Below are positions 34,937-45,441 of a stretch of DNA of 64,000 nt, piece by piece. The DNA comes from Moritella sp. Urea-trap-13 (GTDB lineage Bacteria; Pseudomonadota; Gammaproteobacteria; Enterobacterales; Moritellaceae). Position numbers and translations under genes: made by a program. The stretch lies in NCBI RefSeq assembly GCF_002836355.1, contig NZ_PJCA01000027.1, forward strand, positions 434,281 through 498,280, written 5' to 3'. The stretch's first letter is position 1. Each line of letters begins with the position of its first letter. The notes under the pieces are model-generated. The model saw nothing but the letters and a program-made list of their open reading frames with translations. It was not told the origin of the DNA and did no database searches.

Positions 34937-36610
34937 ATGTCAATATCAACAATGAATCGAAATGAACTGCAAGGGAATATGCAGCCAACGAATATCTTTG
35001 ATCAGTATTTACCAGCCACGGATGCAAATTATGTGGCGTTAACTCCCATCTCTTTTTTAGAACGCGCTGCATTTGTTTACCCAAATAAAACGGCCACTAT
35101 TAATGGGGAAATTCATCATACGTGGTCAGAAGTGTATAAACGTTGTCGCCGTTTTGCTAGCGCATTGATAAAACGTGGAATTGGTAAAGGTGATACCGTT
35201 TCGATTATAGCACCAAATATTAGTGAGCACTTTGAAGCGCATTTTGCGGTACCAATGGCGGGGGCCGTATTGAATTCTATTAATACGCGTTTAGATTCTG
35301 AGTCCATTGCATTTATTCTTATGCACGCAGAAACTAAGGTATTGATCACCGATCGAGAGTTTAGTGCGGTAGTTCAAAAAGCGGTGAAAATGTTAGCCAA
35401 TAAGCCACTTGTTATTGATATTGACGATCCTTCGTTTGATGGCGGTAAGTTCATTGGACATTTAACTTATGATCAATTTTTAGCGGAAGGCAATGACGAC
35501 TTTATTTGGGTTCGGCCTGACGATGAATGGGATGCCATTTCACTCAATTATACTTCGGGTACAACTGGCGATCCAAAAGGGGTCGTTTATCATTATCGTG
35601 GTGCTTATTTAAACGCGGTTAGCAATATTTTATCATGGGAAATGGGTAATCATCCCGTGTACCTGTGGACTTTACCAATGTTCCACTGTAACGGTTGGTG
35701 TTTTCCATGGGCAATTGCCGCTACTGCGGGGATCAGTGTGAGTTCTCGTCATGTTCGTGCAGAAGCCATTTATGATTTAATTCGGACAGAAAAAGTGACG
35801 CATTTTTGTGGTGCGCCCATTGTATTAAATATGCTTAATAGTGTTGATGAATCAATAAAATCTGGCATCGTTCAAGAAGTCAAAGTAATGACTGCAGGTG
35901 CTCCACCTCCAGCTTCCGTTATTCAAGGTATGGAGGCGTCTGGTTTTAAGGTCACCCACGTATATGGTTTAACAGAAACCTATGGCCCATCTGTCGTTTG
36001 TGCATGGCACGATGAATGGAATGATAAAACCTGTGAACAACAAGCGCGTTTGAAATCACGTCAAGGTGTACGTTCTCCGTTGCTTGATCAATTAATGGTT
36101 GCCGATCCGATCTCGATGGAACCTGTAGCAAAAGATGGCGTGTCAATTGGGGAAATTTTTATGCGCGGTAATTTAATCATGAAAGGATACTTGAAAAACC
36201 CCTCGACTACACAAGCAGCGTTTGCTGGGGGGTGGTTTCATTCCGGTGATTTGGCTGTCTGGCATGAAGATGGTTATGTCGAGATAAAAGACCGCTCAAA
36301 AGATGTAATTATTTCTGGGGGAGAAAATATATCGAGTGTTGAAGTGGAGGATATTCTTTACCGATATCCAAAAATTCAAGATGTCGCAGTTGTTGCGAAA
36401 AAGGATGAAAAATGGGGTGAAACGCCGTGCGCATTTATTACGCCAATGCCGAATACGGATATTACTGAACAAGAAGTTATGAGTTTTTGCCGAGATAATA
36501 TGGCGCACTTTAAAACCCCAAAAACAATTGTATTTGGTGAGTTACCGAAAACCTCAACGGGTAAGATCCAAAAATTTCTACTGCGTCAACGCGCCAATGA
36601 TTTAACCTAG
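34937..36610 (+). CDS. AMP-forming acyl-CoA ligase
   Basis: 557 residues of the ANL superfamily. The P-loop-like motif YTSGTTGDPKGVVYHYRG is near residues 205-222. The A5 motif is GLTETYG, and the core ends with the hinge SGDLAVWHEDGYVEIKDRSK. The catalytic lysine lies in KTSTGKIQKF near the C-terminus. It converts a free acid, ATP and CoA to acyl-CoA. The style (HCNGWCFPWAI, medium-chain or branched-acid type such as AlkK/DmdB relatives) suggests a short or medium acid, but the exact substrate is open. It lies 26 nt after the permease and is followed by a short hairpin. Confidence 0.9.
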   Translation: MSISTMNRNELQGNMQPTNIFDQYLPATDANYVALTPISFLERAAFVYPNKTATINGEIHHTWSEVYKRCRRFASALIKRGIGKGDTVSIIAPNISEHFEAHFAVPMAGAVLNSINTRLDSESIAFILMHAETKVLITDREFSAVVQKAVKMLANKPLVIDIDDPSFDGGKFIGHLTYDQFLAEGNDDFIWVRPDDEWDAISLNYTSGTTGDPKGVVYHYRGAYLNAVSNILSWEMGNHPVYLWTLPMFHCNGWCFPWAIAATAGISVSSRHVRAEAIYDLIRTEKVTHFCGAPIVLNMLNSVDESIKSGIVQEVKVMTAGAPPPASVIQGMEASGFKVTHVYGLTETYGPSVVCAWHDEWNDKTCEQQARLKSRQGVRSPLLDQLMVADPISMEPVAKDGVSIGEIFMRGNLIMKGYLKNPSTTQAAFAGGWFHSGDLAVWHEDGYVEIKDRSKDVIISGGENISSVEVEDILYRYPKIQDVAVVAKKDEKWGETPCAFITPMPNTDITEQEVMSFCRDNMAHFKTPKTIVFGELPKTSTGKIQKFLLRQRANDLT

Positions 36611-36636
36611 TACTTAGCCTTGTATAGGATGTTGCA

Positions 36637-36671
36637 GGCGGTTAATAACTCAAAATATATGATATTAACCG
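36637..36671 (+). terminator. Possible terminator after the acyl-CoA ligase
   Basis: CGGTTAATA (36639-36647) pairs with TATTAACCG (36663-36671) around a 15-nt loop, followed by TTAGTTTGCTATTTTT. Weak but placed between the ligase and kinase genes. Confidence 0.45.
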
Positions 36672-36768
36672 TTAGTTTGCTATTTTTACCTGTTACTTTT
36701 GGCTGGTGTGGCAACCAGTCATTTTTAGTTGCTAACTTGATCTTGAATCACTCAATTTAGTTACCGTT

Positions 36769-39318
36769 ATGTTAAAATTATTTATAAGTCAACGCATATC
36801 TAGGAAGCAAGTGTTGTTAAAATATAAATTATCCCGTGTTTTCTTCTCTTCTATCGTCACCATTCTTCTGGTTTTATTCGCGGTCATTTATTTTTATTCA
36901 GTTCCGCTAATTAATGCAAAAGTTTACGAAACAGAAAGAAATTCTAGTCGTATGGTACTAAATAATGTTGTTGATCTGGCTAATAAAATGAAGCTTAGCT
37001 TAGCCGCTTATCAACGTGAAGCTCTTGACGGCCATAAGCGCAATATGAAATCGGTAATCGATCTTGCTGAGGTTTACGTGGCTGGTTCACTCGCGGAGTC
37101 TCAATTAAATCAACTCACCCCGCAACAAGCCTATACTAATCTATATGAAGGACTCCGCAGTTTTACTTATGGTAATGGAAGTTATATTTGGATTGCAGAC
37201 CAAAAATCGACAATTCTATCTCATCCCGACCCACATTTTTATGGTATGGATGCCTCGAATTTAAGAGATTCGAATGGCGAGTTGGTGTTCCCAACAGTAA
37301 TATTAAAAGCACGTTCAGAGGGCGCTGGATTTTATCAATATCCTTGGCGACGGCTGGGTGAGAGTAAAGATGTTGAGAAAATATCTTATGTAAAATATTT
37401 TCCGGAATGGGACTTTTTTATTGGCACTGGTGTTTATATTGATGACGTTAAACAAGGCACTGAATCGCGTAGAGCGGAAGTAATTACTGATTTACGGCAG
37501 TCAATAGAAGATATTGTTATTGCCGAAACAGGGTATTTATTTATTTTTGATGAGCAAGGTAATATGTTAGTTCATCCTAATGATAATATTGAAGCGACGA
37601 ATGCATTATTATTAAAAAATCCAATGACAGGGCAATCTATATTACAAGAACTCATCGATGTCGCTGATACTGGAAATGAACTGATTTACCAATGGGATAG
37701 ACCGACTGAACCGAGTAATTATATTTATGAAAAATTATCTTTGGTTCGTTATATCAAAGGATTAGGCTGGTACATTTGCTCTTCAGTATATGTCGATGAA
37801 TTGCAAAGTAGCGGTAAACTACTTAGCCAACGTATTATGTTGATCGGTTTGTTAGCATTGTTTGTCGCGATTATTCTTGCGTTACTATTTTCTAATTGGG
37901 TGACATACCCGATCACACAACTTGCAGCTGTGGCAAAAAAAGTGAGTCGTGGTGATTTAACGTTAACCAGTGGCATAAAACGTCAAGATGAGTTTGGTGT
38001 TTTGGGGATCGCGTTTGATCAAATGGTCACGCAGTTGCGCGATAATATTACTAACTTGGATTTAACCATCGCATCCCGAACCGAAGCGTTAGTGAAAAGT
38101 AATCAGCAATTGCAATTGAGTATGTTAGAGAGTAAACGTGTACAGCAGCAATTAATGCAGGCTCAGCGGATGAATGCTGTGGGTCAGCTTGCTGGTGGTT
38201 TAGCTCATGATTTTAATAATATTTTGACTATTATACTCGGTAATTTGGTTGCTGCTGAACGGCGCTTTTCAGAGAATGATATACTGCTGAAAAAATTAGA
38301 GCCTGCTATACGCGCCTCCCGTAGAGGTAGTGATATTACCAATCGCTTGTTAGCCTTTTCTCGTCGTCAACCGTTACAACCTTGCCGCATTAACATTGCT
38401 GATTTGATTGATGGCACGGTGGAACTGATTAAAGACTCATTACCGAGCACTGTTGTCATCGATACGTACTTTTCTAGTCGTTTATTACAAGCTAACGTTG
38501 ACCCGAGCCAGCTAGAAAACTGTCTTATTAATTTAATGTTAAATGCTAAAGATGCGATGCCTGAAGGCGGAGAAATTGGTATTAATCTCAGTTGTATCGA
38601 TATCGAATCCGGTACCAATTTTGATGAGCCTGTCGTACCCGGAAAATATGTACTGATTGATGTAATTGATCGTGGTTGTGGTTTTACGGTTGATGCGATG
38701 CATATGGCATTTGAGCCTTTTTATACCACCAAATCATCGGGCCAAGGCTCTGGTTTAGGTTTAAGTATGGTATTTGGTTTTATCAAACAATCACGTGGAT
38801 TTATTCACTTGAGTAATAGGACCAATGGCGGCGCTAAAATTACGTTATTGTTACCTTTGTTAGCTTATAAAAAGTTGCCGAAACGAGAGGATAAAGATGA
38901 TAACAGTACGAATGACAGTAATTTTACAGATAAATTAATGTTACTGGTTGAAGATGATTTTGATGTTCGTGCTGTAGTGCGTGAACAGCTTATCTCTTTT
39001 GGATTTAACGTGATAGAAGCGACAGATAGTGATGAAGCAGAGCAACTGATAACCGCGATACCGAACCTGTTTGGCATGTTGTCTGATATTAGTATGCCGG
39101 GTTCGAAAACTGGTTTTGAATTGGCTGATGGACTATTACGCCAAGCGCCCGCAAGTAAAGTGATATTAATGAGTGGTTATGTTTTCGAAAATGATAAACG
39201 TTTGAATAATGTCGAGAGCATTGTGCTTTTACGGAAACCATTTTCTGCGAGTGAGCTGCGCTGTGCACTTGATAATGCAGTGAAAGAATCAACTAATACG
39301 ATAGATAAGGACGCCTAA
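36769..39318 (+). CDS. Cache-domain hybrid sensor histidine kinase
   Basis: 849 residues. A transmembrane helix (about 26-45) is followed by a periplasmic double Cache region, about 60-350. Each Cache unit carries YIWI or YLFI with SHPDP and VHPND, the form common in sensors of small organic acids. A second helix (about 355-375) leads into a HAMP domain. The phosphoacceptor is H479 or nearby in LAGGLAHDFNNILTIILGNL. N and G boxes follow (NLMLNAKDAM, DRGCGF, GSGLGLSMVFGF). A C-terminal receiver has LVEDD and aspartate near 771 (SDISMPG). The start is uncertain: AGGAAG precedes possible GTG/TTG starts near 36811-36814. The response regulator follows after 1 nt. Confidence 0.92.
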   Translation: MLKLFISQRISRKQVLLKYKLSRVFFSSIVTILLVLFAVIYFYSVPLINAKVYETERNSSRMVLNNVVDLANKMKLSLAAYQREALDGHKRNMKSVIDLAEVYVAGSLAESQLNQLTPQQAYTNLYEGLRSFTYGNGSYIWIADQKSTILSHPDPHFYGMDASNLRDSNGELVFPTVILKARSEGAGFYQYPWRRLGESKDVEKISYVKYFPEWDFFIGTGVYIDDVKQGTESRRAEVITDLRQSIEDIVIAETGYLFIFDEQGNMLVHPNDNIEATNALLLKNPMTGQSILQELIDVADTGNELIYQWDRPTEPSNYIYEKLSLVRYIKGLGWYICSSVYVDELQSSGKLLSQRIMLIGLLALFVAIILALLFSNWVTYPITQLAAVAKKVSRGDLTLTSGIKRQDEFGVLGIAFDQMVTQLRDNITNLDLTIASRTEALVKSNQQLQLSMLESKRVQQQLMQAQRMNAVGQLAGGLAHDFNNILTIILGNLVAAERRFSENDILLKKLEPAIRASRRGSDITNRLLAFSRRQPLQPCRINIADLIDGTVELIKDSLPSTVVIDTYFSSRLLQANVDPSQLENCLINLMLNAKDAMPEGGEIGINLSCIDIESGTNFDEPVVPGKYVLIDVIDRGCGFTVDAMHMAFEPFYTTKSSGQGSGLGLSMVFGFIKQSRGFIHLSNRTNGGAKITLLLPLLAYKKLPKREDKDDNSTNDSNFTDKLMLLVEDDFDVRAVVREQLISFGFNVIEATDSDEAEQLITAIPNLFGMLSDISMPGSKTGFELADGLLRQAPASKVILMSGYVFENDKRLNNVESIVLLRKPFSASELRCALDNAVKESTNTIDKDA

Positions 39319-39319
39319 C

Positions 39320-40021
39320 GTGCAAACTAAACCATTAGTTTATGTAATTGATGATGAGGTGGATATTTGTAAACTGGTCTGCCAAGAGTTAGATCAATAC
39401 AATTTTGAAACTGCATTTTTCACCTCGGGAGAAACAGCATTACAAGCGGTAAAAGCCAAAACACCGGCATTGTGTATTATTGATTTAGGGTTGCCAGATA
39501 TGGACGGATTGACCTTAGTTAGAGAGTTATTCAACAATCAAAAAATGGGTGTTATGATCTTATCTGGTCGTGATAGTTTACCAGATAAAATACTGGGTTT
39601 AGAGTTGGGAGCTGACGATTATATTGCTAAGCCTTTTGACTTACGAGAGCTGGTTGCCCGAGTTAAAAGTATTGTTCGGCGCTTAATTGTGGCGGAGACG
39701 GTGAGTATTGAAAAGTCTTGTGCGAAATTTTCAGATTGGTCTTTTGATACATCAACCTTGACGCTGACCCACAGTAATGCTGAAACCTATATGCTAAGTG
39801 TTGCTGAAGCGGATATTTTACAATTATTTCTCGCTGCACCTCAGCAAATATTAAGTCGAGAACGATTGTTAAGTGAAAATGCAATGAGCTTTGATCGTAG
39901 TATTGATGTGCGAATGTCGCGATTGAGAAAAAAAATAGAGATTGATCATAAAGACCCGAAAATTATTAAAACGGTGTATGGCGCGGGTTATATGTTCACG
40001 CCAACAGTAGAGTGGTTATAG
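39320..40021 (+). CDS. OmpR/PhoB-type response regulator
   Basis: 233 residues from GTG 39320, with AAGGA upstream inside the kinase gene end. The receiver has acidic DDE near residues 12-14, the phosphoacceptor D near 55 (CIIDLGLPDMDGL) and conserved lysine in IAKPFDLREL. A winged-helix DNA-binding domain is at about 140-230 (SRERLLSE, then SIDVRMSRLRKKIE and TVYGAGYMF). Partner of the adjacent hybrid kinase, and likely controls the permease and ligase genes upstream, though no binding site was identified. Confidence 0.93.
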   Translation: MQTKPLVYVIDDEVDICKLVCQELDQYNFETAFFTSGETALQAVKAKTPALCIIDLGLPDMDGLTLVRELFNNQKMGVMILSGRDSLPDKILGLELGADDYIAKPFDLRELVARVKSIVRRLIVAETVSIEKSCAKFSDWSFDTSTLTLTHSNAETYMLSVAEADILQLFLAAPQQILSRERLLSENAMSFDRSIDVRMSRLRKKIEIDHKDPKIIKTVYGAGYMFTPTVEWL

Positions 40022-40082
40022 TTTTTTCTCTCCACACTACTTTAGATTGGCGTATTTATAATGTCTCGCTAATCATTATACA

Positions 40083-41251
40083 TTATCGAAACAAACTCAG
40101 ATTATCTTCATTGCTAAAATACGGTAAATTGGGAAATAGATCTGCGATTGAATCAGCTGGATAACCAAACCATTTAGCTAATTCTGCATTGACTTGATCA
40201 GCGGCTATTTCCGGTATTAAGCGCCCCTTGTTATGATCGTATTCACTGTTCGGCGCAAGATCAGGCCATCGACCTATCGCGAAGTTATCTTGTTGAGTGC
40301 CTTTGACTGCGCCACCCATAATGAGTTGGTGTCCAGCCCAACCATGATCAGTACCTGAATTATTCGCCATAATACGGCGGCCAAAATCTGACATAGTGAA
40401 CGTAGTGACTTGTTCGGCAATACCTTCTTGTTCTAACTCAAGTTGAAATGCTGCCATGGCTTCTGCTAGATGTGTTAATAACCCCGCATGATCTGCGAGT
40501 TGATTATTATGAGTATCAAAACCACCTATACCGACCATGAATACTTGTCGCGTGTGATCAAGCTGATCGCGAGCACGCAATAAGCTACCCACCATATTTA
40601 GTTGCCCACCGAGCTTAGAATCAGGATAAACATATTTGTCAGCATCGATGGTAGATAATATATCTTTCAGGTTCTCATTTTCTAAATAACGGCTACGCAT
40701 ATGCGGACCGTAATTATCGGGATATAAGTTACTATAACTTTGGTCCCACAGAGTCGTCATCGATTCAAACGTTTGGGTGTTAATACCTTTGTAATCGCCA
40801 GGACCTGATGACGCCATTTGCATTTGTTCATGGCTATCACTGCGTAACCATTTTTTATCCCCATTGATCGAGATCAGTGGGGAGTACATACCGGCAATAT
40901 TCATTCGATCCACCATGCGTCCAGCCCAGCCTTGACGCTCTGCCATATTTAATGCGCCAGACTGCCACATGGTTTGCTGAAGGTTGTGTGCCATGAGGAA
41001 TTCTGGATATAAAGCATCACTCTTATTATGACCGATCAATGGTTGAACGAGTTGACCTGAGTTAACAATCACATTGGCATCACCATATTATACGCATCAT
41101 TACCGCTGAATAGAAAAATGCCAACCAATGCCTTGGGACCGGTATTGTTATTCTCTGGTGAGTTGTCTGTTTCACTGTTACAAGCACTGAGGGCTGGAGC
41201 GGCACTTAGCGCCAAACTGCCTTTAATAAAATTACGTCTACTTACTTTCAT
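40083..41251 (-). pseudogene. DUF1501 gene disrupted by internal deletion and frameshift
   Basis: Residues from 41251 give a Tat-type signal (VSRRNFIKG, then LSACNSE) and the family start FLFSGNDAYNMVMP, then a stop at about 41070. A different frame continues from 41072 (ANVIVNSGQLVQPL, LMAHNLQQTMWQSG, ERQGWAGRMVDR) through to LFPNLPYFS at 40083. In intact DUF1501 proteins about 60 residues separate the NDxxNM motif from the ANVGxLVQP motif; here they abut. So an out-of-frame deletion is inferred, probably at the short repeat GTGAT. DUF1501 proteins are exported and usually paired with DUF1800 proteins, as here; function unknown. Confidence 0.75.
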
Positions 41252-41256
41252 ATTAT

Positions 41257-42779
41257 CTACTCTTGGCAGCGAAATTCAGGACAACATTGGGCGACAAATA
41301 AGGTGTCATGAAGGCGATTGGTGCTTTTTGATGGTTCATAACTAAGAAATATACGGGTTATTTCTGTTGTGGTTTCAGCTGACATTAAACCTGAAAAGAG
41401 GCGTTGATTAACGATATTAATATAAGCATCGACGTCCTCAATATTGTTGATGAATTCGCTTTCGTCCCATGTCCACTGTGTCTCTTTGGTATTACGATAC
41501 GATAAAACCGTGTTCCACATCGCATTGTTAATTCGGCGCATAATATCGGTATTTAAGATCGCAAACTCAGGAGCCACAAGTTCGACATCCGTTATTTCGC
41601 CATTAGGGGCATAGTCTGGATCATAGAAATTAAACACGCTCGGTGCGCACAAAGGTGCTTGGCCAAAGTTATTACGTGTTCCGATCCAGTCGTACCAACG
41701 GGCAGGGTGATTGCTTTGTACATTTAAAGCGCGAGCTAAGTTTGCCATTGCAATGAGCGGTTCTTTAATTTTACCAAAGTTACGTTGGCTGCCACCTTGT
41801 TGCAGGTGATCTTGCATTGCAATACCTGCGAGTAAATCGTCGTCTAGCAAAATAGCCTTGATGATGGTTTGCATATCACCGCGTATGCCTGAGCCATTAT
41901 CTTTAAAAATATCGGCCACGCGTTGAATATATTCTCGACGTGGATTACTTATTGTTAGGCGTTTGATCAGTAATGTTGCAATAAATATAGGAGTGTTAGC
42001 ATGTTGAAATAATACTTCAACGGCTTGTTCTACGTCCTGTAATGCGTTTTGTCCCGCAGGAAACAGATGGCCTAACACTTGTTTTTCATCGCTGTCGTGT
42101 TGATTTTCATCAGCATACATGGGGTGGTGGTAATTAGTTGTTTTCCAACCAGTGAAGACACGTGCAAGTTCTTCAATATCGGTCTGAGTGTAGTTCGGAA
42201 TACGATTCCCATTGCCATCAACCGCAATCATACCATCGCTAGTTAGTTGCCATAGGCCAAGGCTAAATAGTTGCATTACTTCACGCGCATAATTCTCATC
42301 GGGAAAAGTATTCTTCGCGGGATTGGCTTTACGACTTCCAGAGAGTGTTAAGAATTTACCCATTGCAGGGCTGAGGGTAACTGCTTTGAGTAAGTCTTTG
42401 AAATTACCAAAAACGTGGGTTAATAACAGGTCATAATACTCGGCAAGTCCTTCTGAATTAGGCCCGCCATTTTTGACACTACCACTATTTGACTTAGTGC
42501 AAACGCAAGGCGCTGGCGTAGGGTATCTTGGCTATTGACGGTAAAATCCCACCAAGCGCTCATACGAGGATTTTCGTTGTAAGCATCGCCTGTCGCGTCT
42601 GCAAACTCACGCATTTTAGTTAGATGACTCTCTATTGGAAACGTAAACTGTGTAGTAAACCAATCGGTAATATTAGTATTGACTAGGTTGTTAATATCAT
42701 TGCCTTTAGCCCCGAATGTTGCCCGAGATAAAAAACGTGCGGCTTGCTCGTGAGATAGTGATGTAGTACTTAGTGACAT
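41257..42779 (-). pseudogene. DUF1800 gene with a frameshift
   Basis: The first 119 codons from 42779 read as a DUF1800 start (HEQAARFLSRATFGAKGNDI, LRQRLAFALSQIVVVS) and then hit a stop at 42420. The remaining protein continues in another frame (NSEGLAEYYDLLLTHVFGNF, then PDENYAREVMQLFSLGLWQL) to 41257. The break maps to a run of five A on the minus strand (TTTTT at 42470-42474). A sixth A would restore VSKNGGPNSEGLAEYYD, the expected family sequence. So a single-base loss, a sequencing error or slippage are the options. The DUF1501 pseudogene is 5 nt downstream, and its loss makes a true inactivation likely. Confidence 0.8.
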
Positions 42780-43052
42780 AAATAATTACCTGGAGAACAA
42801 CGGGACATAGCAAAGTATATAATGATGCTATCACTATTCTGACGTTATTTCATGGCCATATATGTAGCACTACCCATAAAGATGTAAATTGGATGTGACC
42901 TATGTTGCATTGTGGTTAACAATACTTTACATCGATATTAAGCCTGTGTATTGTCCATACCACTGATTTTTAAGGTGCAAGCAGTTAAGCTATCCATTTT
43001 AAAGTTAAAATCTGGTTAAATAAACTGCATTCGATATATCAAGGATTAATAC

Positions 43053-44309
43053 GTGTTAAATATTAAAAGTAGTCAGTCTCAATCTCAATCAGCTAGTGAA
43101 AGTTGGAATGCCCATGATACCAAGTGGACCCTTAGTTTATTTGGTACTGCTGTAGGGGCTGGTATATTGTTTTTGCCTATTAATATAGGCGCTGGTGGAT
43201 TTTGGCCGCTTATCATTATGGCACTGCTCGCGGGGCCGATGACTTTTTGGGCGCATAGAGGTTTATCTCGATTTGTACTTTCATCGAAAAACCCCGAGGC
43301 TGATTTTACCGATGTCGTTGAAGAACATTTCGGTCATAATGCCGGTCGCATTATCTCTGTGCTTTATTTCCTATCTATTTATCCTATCTTACTTATTTAT
43401 GGTGTTGGCTTAACCAATACGGTAGATAGCTTTATCGTTAATCAACTTGGTTTCGAATCACCGTCGCGTGTGTTGTTATCCGGCATATTGGTTGCTGGTA
43501 TGGTCGGTGTGATGATGGGGGGAGAAAAACTAGTTCTCAAAGCGTTTGAGATCATAGTGTATCCATTGGTGCTTATTCTTGCCGGACTATCAATCTACAT
43601 GATCCAAGATTGGCAAGTGCCTGACATATCACTGACTACGGATATGGCTGAGTTTTCGCGTACATTATGGTTGGCCGTGCCCGTCACAGTATTTGCGTTT
43701 AGCCATGCTGCGGCGATTTCCAGCTTTTCGATGGCACAAAAGCGCCATTATGGTAAACAAGCAGTGGGTAAATCAGAACAAATCCTGAAACGTACGTCAA
43801 TCATGCTTATTTCGTTTGTGGTATTTTTTGTGTTTTCATGCGTGTTTAGCCTCACTCCTGCGCAGTTGTTGGAAGCTAAAATACAAAACATATCGGTGTT
43901 ATCGTATCTTGCCAATGCGAAAGATAATGCCTTAATTGCTTCTTTGGGTCCTTTAATCGCTTTCATTGCCATTACATCGTCATTCTTTGGGCATTTCTTA
44001 GGTGCGCGAGAAGGTTTAAATGGTCTGATACGTAAACAGGTAAATATGAAACCTGCGGCTATCAATAAGCTGACTATCTTTATACTGTTTATCACTATCT
44101 GGATTGTGTCAGTAATGAATCCAAGTATTTTGAATATGATGGAAATGTTTTCTGGACCGGTTATTGCGATGATTTTGTTTGTGATGCCTATGTATGCGGT
44201 ACATAAAGTTGAAGCATTGGCTAAATACCGTGGTGCTTTAAGTAATATCTTCGTCGCCATCATGGGATTGATAGCAATCTCTGCGCTAGTGTTTAACGTA
44301 TTCCTATAA
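43053..44309 (+). CDS. sdaC: SdaC-like serine/threonine transporter (HAAAP family)
   Basis: 418-residue inner-membrane permease with 11 hydrophobic segments. The first, TLSLFGTAVGAGILFLPINI, is typical of the hydroxy/aromatic amino acid permease family (SdaC, TdcC). ISSFSMAQKRHYG and SSFFGHFLGAREGLNG match SdaC-type proteins. It is expected to import serine or threonine with protons. The start is GTG 43053 with AAGGA about 8 nt upstream. The N-terminal segment is unusually rich in Ser/Gln (SSQSQSQSASES). The gene symbol is assigned from family resemblance; threonine versus serine cannot be decided. Confidence 0.85.
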   Translation: MLNIKSSQSQSQSASESWNAHDTKWTLSLFGTAVGAGILFLPINIGAGGFWPLIIMALLAGPMTFWAHRGLSRFVLSSKNPEADFTDVVEEHFGHNAGRIISVLYFLSIYPILLIYGVGLTNTVDSFIVNQLGFESPSRVLLSGILVAGMVGVMMGGEKLVLKAFEIIVYPLVLILAGLSIYMIQDWQVPDISLTTDMAEFSRTLWLAVPVTVFAFSHAAAISSFSMAQKRHYGKQAVGKSEQILKRTSIMLISFVVFFVFSCVFSLTPAQLLEAKIQNISVLSYLANAKDNALIASLGPLIAFIAITSSFFGHFLGAREGLNGLIRKQVNMKPAAINKLTIFILFITIWIVSVMNPSILNMMEMFSGPVIAMILFVMPMYAVHKVEALAKYRGALSNIFVAIMGLIAISALVFNVFL

Positions 44310-44389
44310 GACTCTTAATAAGATTGTGTAATTAGATTGCAGTCTAAGCGTACGGGATAAAATAGGGACTGTTAGTTTCTGAAGAAAGG

Positions 44390-44426
44390 CTCAATTGCAT
44401 GTAGTTAAATCGAACATGCAATTGAG
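44390..44426. terminator. Perfect 13-bp inverted repeat between sdaC and queC
   Basis: CTCAATTGCATGT (44390-44402) and ACATGCAATTGAG (44414-44426) flank an 11-nt loop between two convergent genes. No clear T run, so terminator activity is only inferred from position. Confidence 0.5.
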
Positions 44427-44451
44427 GTTTAGCTACTTATTATAAGCGCTA

Positions 44452-45180
44452 TTATGACGTAGTTTGAATACTTGCTAAGCGAGGCAATTTGCCTTTTAGT
44501 GCGGTAATATGCAATGTCTTGTTAGACAGATAATCATTCAAACCATTGTTACGTAATAGACACGCAGGGCAATCGCCACAACCTTTACCGACGACACCGT
44601 TATAACAAGTCAGAGATTGGTGTGTCACAAAATCAAGTTCATCATGCAAGTCTGCAAGTGCCCATGTTTCTGCTTTGTTTAACCACATTAATGGCGTTTC
44701 AAATTTAAACTCTTTCGCCATGCCTAAGTTACAAGCTTGGTTAATCGATTTGATAAATTCATCACGACAATCAGGGTAGCCAGAGAAATCTGTTTCACAT
44801 ACACCGGTGATAACCGTGTTAGCACCAACTTGGTAAGCATAGATACTCGCCAGCGTCATGAATATGATATTACGACCAGGGACAAAAGAATTCGGTAAAC
44901 CGTTGTCCATTAACTCGTGAGATACCGAGATATCGTCACGTGTTAATGAGCTAATTGCTAGTTCACCAAGCACATCAGCATTAATGATTTTATGATTTTT
45001 AACACCGAAATAAGCCGCTGTTTTCTTCGCTACCTCGATCTCTTGGCTATGACGTTGGCCATAATCAAAGGTAATGCAGTCTACACTGTCATAACGTTGC
45101 AGTGCATCGACTAAACAAGTAGTGCTATCCTGACCACCACTAAATACTAATACGGCTTTGTTTGCTGTCTGCTGTGACAT
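44452..45180 (-). CDS. queC: 7-cyano-7-deazaguanine synthase QueC
   Basis: Converts 7-carboxy-7-deazaguanine to preQ0 with ATP and ammonia, in queuosine biosynthesis. 242 residues. The PP-loop ATP motif [10 protein letters not shown] is at about residues 14-23. The zinc site is C-x8-C-x2-C-x2-C in [19 protein letters not shown] near residue 196. ATGACAGAAC-type [17 protein letters not shown] is a conserved QueC block. No preQ1 riboswitch was recognised in the 245 nt upstream. Confidence 0.97.
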   Translation of the reverse strand: MSQQTANKAVLVFSGGQDSTTCLVDALQRYDSVDCITFDYGQRHSQEIEVAKKTAAYFGVKNHKIINADVLGELAISSLTRDDISVSHELMDNGLPNSFVPGRNIIFMTLASIYAYQVGANTVITGVCETDFSGYPDCRDEFIKSINQACNLGMAKEFKFETPLMWLNKAETWALADLHDELDFVTHQSLTCYNGVVGKGCGDCPACLLRNNGLNDYLSNKTLHITALKGKLPRLASIQTTS

Positions 45181-45441
45181 TTTTTGTCCTTATATCGATA
45201 TTACCAAGCTTTAATTAGGCGATAATAGCACAAGTATATTCAAACACGGCTAAATCGGTGGTTAAAGTCGCTTAAACAATTGCCTGTCACTGGTTAAAAA
45301 AAAACGTCGAAATAGCAACTAGGCAGGATTGATTTGTTTCGGTAGAATGTATAACTGCTGTATATAAACATAGTATATAGCGATCACGTTTATGTATAAG
45401 TTAGCGTTTGCTGGCTTTTTGTTTTATTGGTAAGTATAAGC

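Noticed and set aside
44390-44426. Inverted repeat as a mobile-element end
   Set aside because: It lies between convergent genes, where a terminator role is simpler, and no second copy was seen.
45181-45441. preQ1 riboswitch upstream of queC
   Set aside because: No C-rich loop and pseudoknot-like A-rich tail typical of preQ1 aptamers were seen.
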